64,000 bases of DNA from Actinomycetota bacterium (GCA_004563715.1 ML214227.1:15340-79339), one strand, 5' to 3'. Counted from the first letter of the stretch, positions 28,501 through 38,825 are shown. The notes: generated by a model from the letters alone, not told the origin. Numbers and translations: made by a program.

Positions 28501-29178
28501 TCAGCCCGGGGCCCCGAAACGCTGCGGAAGCTCGCAGATCTCGCGCGCCCGCCACAGCGCGGCGTCGAGCATCCCGGGGGTGAGGACGCCGGTGAAGGTG
28601 TTCTGCTGTGAGGCGTGGTAGCAGCCAAGGAGGGTGACGCCTTCAACCTCGTGTTCGGCGCCATGCCCGAACTTCGGTTTCGGCTTTACCCCGTAGAGAC
28701 GCAGGGCGGCGTCCCAGGCAAAAGCTCCGAGGCAGAAGACGACCCGTGTGTCCGAGAGCAGGGCCAGCTCGCGGGCGGCGTAGGGGAGGCAGTTGTCGCG
28801 CTCTGCGGGGGTCGGCTTGTTCTGCGGCGGGGCACACCGGACGGCGGCGGAGATCCAGAGCCCGTACAGCTCCAGGCCGTCGTCTTTTCTCCGGGAGGTG
28901 GCGCGGTTGGCGAAACCGGTGCGGTGCAGGGCGGAGACGAGGAAGTCGGCCGTGCGGTCGCCGGTGAAGAAGCGCCCGGTCCGGTTGGCGCCGTGGGCGG
29001 CGGGGGCGAGGCCCAGCAGGAAGACCGGGGCCGCCGGATCCCCGAAACCCGGCAGCGGACGCCCCCAGTAAGTCTCGTCACGGTACGCGGCCCGCTTCTC
29101 GCGGGCCACCCGCTCGCGCCACTCGACCAGGCGCGGACAGCGGCGGCAGGCGACGACCTCGCGCTCCAGCGCCTCCAA
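28501..29178 (-). CDS. Uracil-DNA glycosylase, Fe-S type (family 5-like)
   Basis: CRRCPRLVEWRERVA, GLAPAAHGANRTGRFFTGD, LLGCYHASQQNTFTG. Confidence 0.9.
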   Translation of the reverse strand: MEALEREVVACRRCPRLVEWRERVAREKRAAYRDETYWGRPLPGFGDPAAPVFLLGLAPAAHGANRTGRFFTGDRTADFLVSALHRTGFANRATSRRKDDGLELYGLWISAAVRCAPPQNKPTPAERDNCLPYAARELALLSDTRVVFCLGAFAWDAALRLYGVKPKPKFGHGAEHEVEGVTLLGCYHASQQNTFTGVLTPGMLDAALWRAREICELPQRFGAPG

Positions 29179-29203
29179 GTTCCCGGGGGCTGGCTGTCCT
29201 CCG

Positions 29204-30394
29204 TCAGGCGCCGTAGCGGTTCAGCTTGAGGGCGTGGCCCATGAGGAGGCCCATGATCTCTTCCGCCGGGAAGGTCCCCAGCGAGCCGCCGATGCACGTC
29301 CGCTCGCCGAAGCTCTCCGCCGTCGGGAGCGTGTACTCGGAGCGGAGCAGGAACGGGACCCCGTGCCAGGAGTGGCTCAGGAGCTTGGCGGGAGTGGCGT
29401 GGTCGCCGGTTACGGCCAGCACGTCGGGGCCGAGGTCCAACAGCTCCGGCAGGAGGCCGTCAACCTCTTCTATGACCTCGCTCTTGCGCCGGGCGTCCCC
29501 GTCCTCGCCGGCGGCGTCGGTGGCTTTTACGTGAACGAAGAAGAAGTCGTAGTCGTCCCAGTTATCCTTGAGCGTCTGGAACTCGCCGGCGACGCCCTCG
29601 CCTTCTTCGAGAAGCTCCATCCCGGCCAGGCGGGCCAGGCCCTTGTACATTGGGTAGCCCGCGATGGCCGCCGCGCGCAGTTTGTAGGCCTCGGCAAACG
29701 ACGGGAGCTTGGGGTGCATGCCGAAGCCGCGCAGGAGCACCGTGTTGGCCGGCTCCTTGCTCTCCAGGATGGCGTCCACCTTCTCGACGAACTCGTTGGC
29801 GAGCGCGGCGCTCTTCTCGGCCTCGGGGGTGTCCTCCTGTGGCTTTACGGGCAGCGGCTCCAGGCCGGTGCGCTGGGGGTCGGAGTCATTGAGGGCGTCC
29901 GAGAAGCCCTCGCCGTGGAAGATGGCTACGGCCCGGTGTTCTTTCTCGTGCAGGAGCGTCACGTCGGCGCCGTCGAGGTCGAGCTTCGAGCCGATCTCTT
30001 CCACGAGCTGTGAGGCTTCCTCGGTCGGGATGCGGCCGGCGCGGCGGTCGGAGATCTTGCCGGAGCCGTCTTTGGTGGCGAAGTTGATCCTGGCCGCTAG
30101 GTCGTTCTCGCCCAGCTCGAAACCGACACCGAGGGCGCTCAAGACCCCGCGCCCGACCACGTACTCGAAAGGATTGTAGCCGAAGAGCGACAGGTGTCCG
30201 GGACCGCTGCCGGGGCTGACGCCCGCAGCGACCGGGCGGGCCAGGCCCAGGTCCGAGGCGGCGGCCAGAGAGTCCAGGTTCGGGGCGTTGGCCGCCTCCA
30301 GCTCGGTCCGGCCGTTCTCATCCGGCAGGCCTCCGAGGCCGTCGAGGACGAGCAGCACTATTTTCGAGTCCGTGGGGACAGAAAGTTCTTGCAT
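29204..30394 (-). CDS. 2,3-bisphosphoglycerate-independent phosphoglycerate mutase, archaeal (ApgM) type
   Basis: KIVLLVLDGLGGLPDENGRTELEAANAPNLDSLA, VTGDHATPAKLLSHSWHGVPFLL. Confidence 0.92.
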   Translation of the reverse strand: MQELSVPTDSKIVLLVLDGLGGLPDENGRTELEAANAPNLDSLAAASDLGLARPVAAGVSPGSGPGHLSLFGYNPFEYVVGRGVLSALGVGFELGENDLAARINFATKDGSGKISDRRAGRIPTEEASQLVEEIGSKLDLDGADVTLLHEKEHRAVAIFHGEGFSDALNDSDPQRTGLEPLPVKPQEDTPEAEKSAALANEFVEKVDAILESKEPANTVLLRGFGMHPKLPSFAEAYKLRAAAIAGYPMYKGLARLAGMELLEEGEGVAGEFQTLKDNWDDYDFFFVHVKATDAAGEDGDARRKSEVIEEVDGLLPELLDLGPDVLAVTGDHATPAKLLSHSWHGVPFLLRSEYTLPTAESFGERTCIGGSLGTFPAEEIMGLLMGHALKLNRYGA

Positions 30395-30507
30395 CAGTTC
30401 CAGGTTCAAAGCAATGTCCTCCCGCGCTTCGAGGCAACCAGCATCGCCCGGCAGTCTACCAGAGCGGCCCTGTATAATCCCCACCAAAGACCGTGGGGGA
30501 TGGATTG

Positions 30508-31413
30508 ATGAAGATAGAGACCGTAGACTTGAACTTCCTGGGCAACGAGCAGGTCATAGCGTCCTTCTTGCTGCTCGGGGGCGACTCGGCGGCGCTGGTG
30601 GAGACCGGCCCGACGACGTGCCTGGAGAGCATGCTGGGGGGGCTGGAACGGCACGGGGTCTCGCCTCGCGACGTGCGGGAGGTCTTCCTGACGCACGTCC
30701 ACCTGGACCACGCCGGGGCCTCGGGCAACCTGGCGGAGCTGATGCCCAACGCCACCTTCTACGTGCACGAGGTCGGCCACCCGCACCTGGCGGACCCTTC
30801 AAAGCTCCTGAAGAGCGCGAGCCGCATCTACGGGGACCAGATGGAGGAGCTCTGGGGCGAGGTGCTCCCCATGCCCGAAGACCGACTCGCGGTGCTGGAA
30901 GGCGGTGAAGAGATCGAGACCTGCGGCGGCGTGCTCACCGCCCACTACACGCCGGGCCACGCCTACCACCACCTCGCCTACCTGGAGCCCGAGTCCGGGA
31001 TGCTCTTCGCCGGGGACGTGGCGGGCATCCGGCTGCCGGGCCAGTCCTACGTCCGGCCGCCGACCCCGCCGCCGGAGATAGACGTCGAGGCCTGGATGCG
31101 GAGCATAGAGGCCATCCGCGAGATCTCCCCGCGGAGCCTCTGCCCGACCCACTACGGCTGTTACGAAGACGTGACGCGGCACCTGGGCGAGCTGGAGCAA
31201 CGCCTCCAGGACTGGCTGCTCTTTGTCGAGGAGCAGATATCCGAAGGCTCCGAACGTGAGGAGATCGCCTACGAGCTGAAGGCCAAGGGCGACGCCGAGA
31301 TGCTCGCCGAGGGCGCGGGCCCCGAAGAGACCGAGCACTACGACCTGGCCGGTAACTACGAGATGCTCGTGGACGGCCTCATGCGCTACGTCTCCAAGAG
31401 AGGGGAAGGTTGA
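30508..31413 (+). CDS. MBL-fold metallohydrolase
   Basis: FLTHVHLDHAG, HYTPGHAYHHLAY, FAGDVAG. Confidence 0.93.
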   Translation: MKIETVDLNFLGNEQVIASFLLLGGDSAALVETGPTTCLESMLGGLERHGVSPRDVREVFLTHVHLDHAGASGNLAELMPNATFYVHEVGHPHLADPSKLLKSASRIYGDQMEELWGEVLPMPEDRLAVLEGGEEIETCGGVLTAHYTPGHAYHHLAYLEPESGMLFAGDVAGIRLPGQSYVRPPTPPPEIDVEAWMRSIEAIREISPRSLCPTHYGCYEDVTRHLGELEQRLQDWLLFVEEQISEGSEREEIAYELKAKGDAEMLAEGAGPEETEHYDLAGNYEMLVDGLMRYVSKRGEG

Positions 31414-31459
31414 GCGACGTTGCGGGTATGAAGGGCCGTATCTCGGCCGACGCCACGAC

Positions 31460-31954
31460 GTGAAATCCGTGCAACCACACATCCGGCCGCTGGAGGATCG
31501 AGACACCGATGCGGTGGTCAACCTCTCGCTGCGGGCGTGGGAGCCGGTCTTCGCCTCCATCGAGCGGGCGATGGGCTCCGAGATCTTCCGGCAGTTCCAT
31601 CCGGACGGCTGGCGGGCGAGCCAGCAAAAGTCCGTGGAAGACGTCTGCGCCGCGCAGAAGACGCGGGTGTGGGTGGCTGAAGCAGACGCGGGCATCGCCG
31701 GCTTCGTGGCGGTCGAGCTTCACACCGAGAGCAGCATAGGTGAGATCTACATGCTGGCCGTGGACCCTGACTACCAGGGCGCGGGTACCGGGACCGCCCT
31801 GACGGAGTTCGCGCTCGCGCGGATCAAAGAAGCCGGTATGCCGGTCGCGATGGTCGAGACGGGCTGCGACCCCGGACACGCCGCGGCACGTCGCACCTAC
31901 GAGAAAGCCGGCTGTACCCTTCTGCCGATAGCCCGGTACTTCAAGAAGCTCTAG
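31460..31954 (+). CDS. GNAT family N-acetyltransferase
   Basis: EIYMLAVDPDYQGAGTGTALTEFAL. Confidence 0.92.
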   Translation: MKSVQPHIRPLEDRDTDAVVNLSLRAWEPVFASIERAMGSEIFRQFHPDGWRASQQKSVEDVCAAQKTRVWVAEADAGIAGFVAVELHTESSIGEIYMLAVDPDYQGAGTGTALTEFALARIKEAGMPVAMVETGCDPGHAAARRTYEKAGCTLLPIARYFKKL

Positions 31955-32100
31955 CAGAAGCTGGATGCCGAGAACCGTTTGAAGTTTACAGCACCTTCGC
32001 GATTGTCTGCTTTGTTGCCGTCGCTTTCAAAGGAGATTATCCGGCACAGGCACGACGCGGGAAAGACGGTTCGCGACAGAACGGGCATCAGGTTGAAGGT

Positions 32101-33144
32101 TCACCTGGAGCCTACTGCAGCCTCCTCGTCGTTCAGAATGTCCAGCATCTCCCTGGCGGTGTTTTCGTCCGTGATCAGGACGTTCAGCAGCCCCGCCCGC
32201 ACCGCGCCGATGTTGGCGGACGCTTTGCCGGGGCCGCCGCTCACGCCGACGCGGTTGGGGATGGCCTGCATCTCCTCGAACTCTATGGCTATCGTGCGCT
32301 CGTTCATCTCGAGCCGGACCGGCCTGCCGTCGAGGGCGAAGTACGAACCGCAGATGTCGCCGACAGCGCCCCGGCCCCGGATGTAGTCCAGGTCGCTGTC
32401 GGCGAGGTAGCCCGTGCGGTATTGGCCCGAGTTACGGTTAATGACGCCGACCGAGACGACCATGAAATCCGCGCTCCGGGCCACCTCCAGGGTCTTCCGG
32501 ATGTGCGGATCGTGTCTCAGCGCTTCGCACGCGGCGGCGTTGGCCACCAGCATGGGGGCGTGCAGGTAGTGCGCCTTCCCGCCCAGCACGTCGGCCAGCC
32601 GTCCGGTGATCGCCACGCCGTCGAGCTCGGTTATGGACCCCCCTATGCTGCCCATCAACTGGACCGCCGTCACACCGTTCTTCTCCTGGAGATACTGGGC
32701 GCTTATCACATGGTAGACGGTGCTGCTCCAACTCACCCCCACCGTGGCGCGGTCTGGCAGGTTCTCCTGCAGGTAGCTGGCGCCCAGGGCGCTCAGCCGG
32801 CCGACCGTGTCGGTGATCTCCTTTTCACCCTCTCCCAGGCGCAGGCCCGCCAGGACGAGGCATTCCCGGAGGCCGAGGCGCCGCGCAAGCTCATCCTGCA
32901 GGTCGTTGACTACGTTCAGGGGCGTGTGGATCTTTATCTCGACCAGGCCCCTGGCACGCGCCTCCTTCAACATGCGCGAGACGTTGGTCCGCGAGACCCC
33001 GAGCCGGTCCGCGATGTGCTGCTGCGTGAAGTTGTTGACGTAGTAGAGCCGTGCCACCTCGCCGAGCAGCAACGTCTCTTGAGCCGCTGAAACTCTCCGC
33101 CGACGCTGTCCCAAAAAACCACTCCTCCTGCAAGAACCGTGCAA
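32101..33144 (-). CDS. SorC/DeoR-type sugar-binding transcriptional regulator
   Basis: HTH YVNNFTQQHIADRLGVSRTNVSRMLKEARARGLVEI and SorC sugar-binding domain. Confidence 0.92.
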   Translation of the reverse strand: MHGSCRRSGFLGQRRRRVSAAQETLLLGEVARLYYVNNFTQQHIADRLGVSRTNVSRMLKEARARGLVEIKIHTPLNVVNDLQDELARRLGLRECLVLAGLRLGEGEKEITDTVGRLSALGASYLQENLPDRATVGVSWSSTVYHVISAQYLQEKNGVTAVQLMGSIGGSITELDGVAITGRLADVLGGKAHYLHAPMLVANAAACEALRHDPHIRKTLEVARSADFMVVSVGVINRNSGQYRTGYLADSDLDYIRGRGAVGDICGSYFALDGRPVRLEMNERTIAIEFEEMQAIPNRVGVSGGPGKASANIGAVRAGLLNVLITDENTAREMLDILNDEEAAVGSR

Positions 33145-33229
33145 TTATGCCATACCCAGAAACTCATACCCGGATGCTGCGAGCTTATGAGCCGGATATA
33201 TTTGAACATATGAACACTAAACTGCCCGT

Positions 33230-33258
33230 TTGACAGCAAGTATGTGGAACGCTATGCT
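33230..33258 (+). promoter_or_regulatory. Candidate sigma70-type promoter of the fructose PTS operon
   Basis: TTGACA, 17-nt spacer, TATGCT. Confidence 0.6.
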
Positions 33259-33447
33259 AGCTTCCGGAGTTGTGATAGAACGGCGAGAGCCGTGGGGACA
33301 AAGGCTAGGAGCACCCTATGGATTTTGGGCCGACGCGGTCCGCAGGCGTTCTGCAACCGGACCTGACGCCGGCATCTCGGCCGGCGGTCGTTCGGGCGGT
33401 GGCGTTTTGAGCGTACCCGGGATCGCCCGGATAGAGGTTGCGGGGCT

Positions 33448-34410
33448 ATGATCCTGACCCTGACCCCCAATCCGAGCCTGGACCTCACCTACGAGTTGGA
33501 CGAGTTGGCGCGCGGAGAAGTACAGCGGGCTGGCTCCATGTCTGTGGAGGCCGGGGGCAAGGGGATAAACGTCTCCCGGAACCTCATCGCAAACGGGGCG
33601 GCATCCAGGGCCGTTGCGCCGGTCGGAGGCCCGAGCGGCGAGCAATTCTTATCCTTGCTAGAGGGTGCGGACATAGACCTCGTGCGGGTGCCGGTAGAAG
33701 AGCCGGTGCGCACGAACGTGAGCGTGGTCGAGGACGGGGGGGTGGTAACCAAGATCAACGCCTCCGGACCGCGGCTCTCCGGGGTGGAGTTGGACAGGGT
33801 TCTGGAGGAAACGACCTCCGCGGCACAGGGAGCGGCGTGGCTCGCCGCCTGTGGCAGCCTCACCCGGGAAGCCCCGGCGGGCTTTTACGCCCGGGTCGTC
33901 TCGGTGGGGAGGGAGGCGGGATGCCAGGTGGCCCTGGACAGCAGCGGCCCGCCCATGCAAGCGGCGCTCGCAGAAAAGCCGGACCTCATCAAGCCGAACC
34001 TGGAGGAGCTGTCCGAGATCGCGGGCCGGAAGCTCGACACCTTTGGCGACGTGCTGGAGGCCGCGAAGGAAGTGCGGGCCGGAGGGGTAGACATCGTCCT
34101 CGTGTCGTTGGGCGCGGACGGAGCGGTCCTGCTCGACGAGGAAGGCGCGCTGCACGCGGACACCCCGCCGTTCGTCCCCCGGAGCACGGTCGGGGCCGGC
34201 GACTCTCTGCTGGGTGGTTTCCTGTTCGCCGCGAGGGACCCGGCGTGGGACCGGGAGTCGGCTCTCAAAGAGGCGGTCGCCTGGGGCGCGGCGGCGGCGC
34301 GATTACCCGGCTCGCGGGGGCCCACGCCGGAGGACCTGGACCGGGCGGCGGTAAAGCTCTACACGGACTTAAATCTGGAGAGAAAACTGAAAGGAGAAGC
34401 ACCGAGATGA
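33448..34410 (+). CDS. fruK: 1-phosphofructokinase (PfkB family)
   Basis: ILTLTPNPSLDLTYELDEL, GGKGINVSRNL, STVGAGDSLLGGFL; followed by fructose PTS genes. Confidence 0.93.
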   Translation: MILTLTPNPSLDLTYELDELARGEVQRAGSMSVEAGGKGINVSRNLIANGAASRAVAPVGGPSGEQFLSLLEGADIDLVRVPVEEPVRTNVSVVEDGGVVTKINASGPRLSGVELDRVLEETTSAAQGAAWLAACGSLTREAPAGFYARVVSVGREAGCQVALDSSGPPMQAALAEKPDLIKPNLEELSEIAGRKLDTFGDVLEAAKEVRAGGVDIVLVSLGADGAVLLDEEGALHADTPPFVPRSTVGAGDSLLGGFLFAARDPAWDRESALKEAVAWGAAAARLPGSRGPTPEDLDRAAVKLYTDLNLERKLKGEAPR

Positions 34411-34868
34411 GCGAAGTCTCTATCGACGACATCACCAGCAAAGATTTGGTAGCCCTGGACATGGAGGTCGAAAACCAGGAGGCGGTGATCTCCGCCCTCG
34501 CCGACCTTCTAGACAAGGACGGACGGCTCTCCGACCGCGAGACCTACGTGGAGGCGGTCAACGCCCGGGAGCAGGAGACCGGCGGCACGGCTTTCGAGAT
34601 GGGCATTGCTATCCCGCACGCCAAGTCCCCCGGGGTCTCCCGGGCGGGCGTCGCCTTCGGGCGGACCAGCTCGCCGCTGGACTACGGCGAGGAGAAGGCG
34701 GACCTCATCTTTCTCATTGCCGCCCCCGAGGGGGAGCACAACCTGCACGTAAAGGTACTCCAGCAGCTTGCCCGCCGGCTCATGCACGAGAACTTCCGCA
34801 CCTCCTTGCGGGAGGCTTCGACGCCCGAAGAAGTCGTGGAGCTCATGCGCGAGAACATCTCTACCTGA
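34407..34868 (+). CDS. PTS fructose IIA component
   Basis: EMGIAIPHAKSPGV phosphoacceptor His. Confidence 0.92.
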   Translation: MSEVSIDDITSKDLVALDMEVENQEAVISALADLLDKDGRLSDRETYVEAVNAREQETGGTAFEMGIAIPHAKSPGVSRAGVAFGRTSSPLDYGEEKADLIFLIAAPEGEHNLHVKVLQQLARRLMHENFRTSLREASTPEEVVELMRENIST

Positions 34869-34922
34869 GGCGGAAAGATAGCATCGAGCCGGGAGACGAG
34901 ACAGAGAAGGAGCAGTAAAAGC

Positions 34923-36353
34923 ATGAAGTTCGTAGGGGTTACCGCGTGCCCGACGGGTATCGCCCACAGCGCGATGGCGGCCGAAGCGCTCGAAACCGCG
35001 GCCAAAGAAAAAGGCCACGACATCGAGGTCGAGATCCACGGCGCTTCCGGAGCCGAGTTCGTGGACCGGCAAGTCATCCGAGAAGCGGACGCGATCATCA
35101 TCGCCGCCGACGCCACCGTCGCCGAGCGCAACCGCTTTGAGGGCAAGCCACAGGTAGAGGTCCGGCTCCGGGAGGCTATGGACAAGCCCGGCGAGGTCAT
35201 CGAGCGGGCCGAGAGGGCCGCCGAGCAGGGCGAGAGCGAAGAAAGCGCCGAGGCCCAGGCGCAAGAAGAAGACGAAGGCGTGCCGACGGACATGGGCGGC
35301 AGCGGCTGGGGCGCGGAGGTGCGGCGCTGGCTCATGACCGGCGTCAGCTACATGATCCCCTTCGTCGTGGCGGGCGGCATCCTGATCGCGCTCGCTTTCG
35401 CCCTAGGCGGGGCTGTCGAGGTGACCGAGGTAAACGTCTACGAGGACTTCACCATACCGGCCATGCTCTTTACGATCGGTGCGACCGCCTTCGGGATGCT
35501 CGTGCCGATACTCGCCGGTTTTATAGCCTACGCGATGGCCGACCGGCCGGGCATCGCGCCCGGCGTCGTGGGCGGGCTCATAGCGAACGAGATCGAGGCC
35601 GGTTTCCTCGGCGGTATCGCCGCCGGTCTTCTGGCCGGGGCCGTGCTCATACTGCTCAAGAAGATCAAAATCCCCGGGGGCTTTGGCCGGATCATGCCGA
35701 TCCTGATTTATCCGCTCGTCGGGTGCTTCGTGGTCGGGGCGCTGATGATCGTGGTCATAGGCCAGCCCATAGCCACGGTAACCGCCGGGTTGGAGGACTG
35801 GCTGGGCGGCCTCGAAGGGGCCAACGCGATCCTGCTGGGCCTTATCCTGGGCGGGATGATGGCTTTCGATATGGGCGGACCGGTGAACAAGACCGCGTAC
35901 GCCTTCGCGATAGCCGGCCTGGAGGCCGGGGCTTTCGCGCCGATGGCCGCGGTGATGGCCGCCGGGATGACCCCGCCGTTGGGACTGGCCCTCGCGACCG
36001 CTATCCGGGGCAAGCTCTTTACCCCCGCCGAGCAGCGGGCCGGGCAGGCCAACTGGGTGATGGGGTCCTCGTTCATTACCGAGGGTGCGATCCCGTTCGC
36101 AGCCGCCGACCCGCTGCGCGTGATCCCCTCGCTGATGATCGGCTCGGCGCTGACCGCCTCCCTGTCGCTGGCGTTCAACGCCACGCTGCAAGCGCCGCAC
36201 GGGGGCATCTTCGTTATCGGGCTCATCGGCAACTGGCCGCTGTACCTACTGGCCATCGCTATCGGTACCGTGGTCACCGCGGCGCTCGTGATAGGCGTCA
36301 AGGAGTTCACCGGCGGGTCGGACCAAGAGAAAGCCACGTCCGAGGCTGCCTGA
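34923..36353 (+). CDS. PTS fructose IIBC component
   Basis: IIB VGVTACPTGIAHSAMAAEAL; multi-TM IIC. Confidence 0.95.
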   Translation: MKFVGVTACPTGIAHSAMAAEALETAAKEKGHDIEVEIHGASGAEFVDRQVIREADAIIIAADATVAERNRFEGKPQVEVRLREAMDKPGEVIERAERAAEQGESEESAEAQAQEEDEGVPTDMGGSGWGAEVRRWLMTGVSYMIPFVVAGGILIALAFALGGAVEVTEVNVYEDFTIPAMLFTIGATAFGMLVPILAGFIAYAMADRPGIAPGVVGGLIANEIEAGFLGGIAAGLLAGAVLILLKKIKIPGGFGRIMPILIYPLVGCFVVGALMIVVIGQPIATVTAGLEDWLGGLEGANAILLGLILGGMMAFDMGGPVNKTAYAFAIAGLEAGAFAPMAAVMAAGMTPPLGLALATAIRGKLFTPAEQRAGQANWVMGSSFITEGAIPFAAADPLRVIPSLMIGSALTASLSLAFNATLQAPHGGIFVIGLIGNWPLYLLAIAIGTVVTAALVIGVKEFTGGSDQEKATSEAA

Positions 36354-36429
36354 CCGGCTCTAAAGTCCGGCTCCGGCCGCGCGCTATGTCCAGCGCCGGC
36401 CGGAGCATCTGAAAACAAGGAGGAAAAAG

Positions 36430-36690
36430 ATGGTCGAGAAAGAGGTAACCGTAGTCCCCGAGGAAGGCCTGCACGCCCGGCCGGCGGCGAAGTTCGTAAA
36501 GATGGCCAAAGGGTTCAACTCCGACATCAAGGTGATCAAGGACAGCACGGAGGCGAACGCGAAGAGCTCGCTGAACCTGATGACGCTGGGCGCCACCCAG
36601 GGTGACAAGCTCCTTATCCAGGCCGAAGGCGAGGACGCAGAGGAGGCCGTCGAGGCGCTGGCGGAGCTTATCTCTACCGAAGAGCACTAG
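36430..36690 (+). CDS. ptsH: HPr phosphocarrier protein
   Basis: EEGLHARPAAKFVKMA and regulatory-site-like KSSLNLMTLG. Confidence 0.96.
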   Translation: MVEKEVTVVPEEGLHARPAAKFVKMAKGFNSDIKVIKDSTEANAKSSLNLMTLGATQGDKLLIQAEGEDAEEAVEALAELISTEEH

Positions 36691-36725
36691 GGCCGGTAGA
36701 GAAAGCTGGGGAAAGGAGGCCAGTC

Positions 36726-38384
36726 ATGGTCGAGAAAGACGCAGGAGAAGTGTCAGGGAAGGCGCTGAGGTTGGAAGGCGTCGCGGCCTCCGAGGGGGCC
36801 GCCGTCGGCCCGGTTTTCGTCCACGCCCTCGAGGAGTTCGAGCCCGAGCGCGAGACCATCCCCGAGGGGAGCGTGGAGGAGGAGATCTCACGCTTCGAGG
36901 CGGCGGTCGAGGCGGTGGTTCCGCAGCTCTCGGAGACGGCGGAGAAGATGCGGGAGGCGGGCAACGAGGACGAGGCGGCCATCTTCGACGCCCACATAGA
37001 GCTTGCCCAGGACCCGGAGTTGGCCGACGGCGTGGCCGAACGCGTGAGGAACCTGGAGAGCCCGGAGTCCGCCGTGCTGGCCGTCGGAGAGCAGTACGCG
37101 CAGATGTTCGAGGGTATGGAGGACGAGTATATGGCCGCCCGGGCCGACGACGTGCGCGACGTGGCGCGTCAGATAGCGGTCGAGATCTCGGGCCACAAAG
37201 CCGCCGGCCTCGAAGCCCTCCGGGAGCCCGCCGTGATCCTGGCCCGCTCCCTGGCCCCCTCGGACACGGCCCGCGTGCCGAAGGGCATGGCCCTGGGCTT
37301 TCTGACCGCCGAGGGCTCCAAGACCTCGCACGTCTCGATCATGGCCCGCTCCATGGGCATCCCCGCCGTGGTCGGCGTGGGGCAGAAGCTGGAGAAAGCG
37401 TTCGAGGCCGAAACGGTGGCTCTCGACGGTACCGAAGGCTACGCGATAGCCGACCCGGACCCCGACACGCTCGCCGAGTTTGAGCGCAAGGAGCAGCGGA
37501 TCGCCTCGGAGCGGGAAGCCCTGGAGGAGTACAGGCACGTGGAGGCCCGCACGGGCGACGGGCGGCGTATAGAGGTCGCCGCGAACCTCGGTTCCGCGAA
37601 AGAGGCCGCGGACGCCCTGGAATGGGGCGCGGAGGGCGTGGGGCTCTTCCGCACCGAGTTCCTGTTCATGGAGCGCGACGAGCTACCCTCGGAGGAGGAG
37701 CAGTACGAGGTATATCGCGAGGTTGCCGAGGCTTTCGGCGAGAAGCCGGTCGTCATCCGCACGCTGGACGTGGGTGGAGACAAGGACCTGCCCGGCGTCG
37801 AGCAGCCAGAGGAGGAGAACCCGTTCCTGGGCTGGCGCGGCATCCGCATGTGCCTGGATGTGCCCGAGCTGTTCAAACCTCAGCTCCGGGCGCTGCTGCG
37901 GGCCTCCGCCCACGGCAACCTCAAGATGATGTTCCCGATGGTCGCCGACGCCGAGGAGGTCCGCCGGGCCAGGGAGGTCCTCGAAGAGTGCCGGAGAGAG
38001 CTGGAGGACGAAGGCGCGGAGGCCGGTTCCCCGGAGGTTGGCGTGATGGTCGAGACTCCGGCGGCGGCCCTGTGCGCCGCAGACCTGGCGAAAGAGGTCT
38101 CCTTCTTCTCCGTTGGCACCAACGACCTGGTGCAGTACACGCTGGCCGCGGATAGGGGCAACGAGCGGCTGCGGCACCTGCAAAACGCAGGCCACCTGGC
38201 GGTCCTCAAGCTCATCGGGCTCACCTGCGAGGCCGCCAAAGAGGCCGGTATCTGGGTGGGGGTGTGCGGGGAGGCAGCCGCTGACCCCGACCTCATCCCC
38301 CGGCTCGTCGGGCTGGGCGTCACGGAGCTTTCTATGAGCGCGTCCTCGATTCCACGGGCCAAGAAGATAGTCTCCGAACTGTAA
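36726..38384 (+). CDS. ptsI: PTS enzyme I
   Basis: LTAEGSKTSHVSIMARSMGIPAVVG; GVGLFRTEFLFM; VGTNDLVQYTLAADR. Confidence 0.96.
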   Translation: MVEKDAGEVSGKALRLEGVAASEGAAVGPVFVHALEEFEPERETIPEGSVEEEISRFEAAVEAVVPQLSETAEKMREAGNEDEAAIFDAHIELAQDPELADGVAERVRNLESPESAVLAVGEQYAQMFEGMEDEYMAARADDVRDVARQIAVEISGHKAAGLEALREPAVILARSLAPSDTARVPKGMALGFLTAEGSKTSHVSIMARSMGIPAVVGVGQKLEKAFEAETVALDGTEGYAIADPDPDTLAEFERKEQRIASEREALEEYRHVEARTGDGRRIEVAANLGSAKEAADALEWGAEGVGLFRTEFLFMERDELPSEEEQYEVYREVAEAFGEKPVVIRTLDVGGDKDLPGVEQPEEENPFLGWRGIRMCLDVPELFKPQLRALLRASAHGNLKMMFPMVADAEEVRRAREVLEECRRELEDEGAEAGSPEVGVMVETPAAALCAADLAKEVSFFSVGTNDLVQYTLAADRGNERLRHLQNAGHLAVLKLIGLTCEAAKEAGIWVGVCGEAAADPDLIPRLVGLGVTELSMSASSIPRAKKIVSEL

Positions 38385-38393
38385 GCCCACGAT

Positions 38394-38825
38394 GTGCGTG
38401 AAGCGCCCCTCGTAGAACTGGAGGAGTCGTGGGCCTTCGGCATGCTCTGGCCCCGGCGTCTCCTGCTGTTCGAGGACCGTGTCGAGCTGCACAGCACCGA
38501 GCTGCTGCGCGAGGCCGTCGAGGTGGTGGAGTACGGGCAGATACGAGACGTCGCGGTCGGCGGCGGCGCGGCCGGCTCCACCCACCTCCTGATCCGGACC
38601 GGTAAAGGCAGGCCCCTCCTCATGCGGGGCGTGGACGAACAGGCCGCCCGCCGCGCGAAGACGCTTATCGAAGAACGCACGGCGCGTGCGAACGCGCCAT
38701 CACCCCCGCCCGCGCCCGGACGGCAAGCACTGATCCAGAACCTTGCCGAACTCCGCGATGCCGGCATACTGAGCCAGGAGGAGTTCGAGGCCAAGAGAAG
38801 AGAGCTTGGGAATAGGGAAGCCTAG
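38394..38825 (+). CDS. SHOCT-domain protein
   Basis: C-terminal LIQNLAELRDAGILSQEEFEAKRREL. Confidence 0.8.
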   Translation: MREAPLVELEESWAFGMLWPRRLLLFEDRVELHSTELLREAVEVVEYGQIRDVAVGGGAAGSTHLLIRTGKGRPLLMRGVDEQAARRAKTLIEERTARANAPSPPPAPGRQALIQNLAELRDAGILSQEEFEAKRRELGNREA

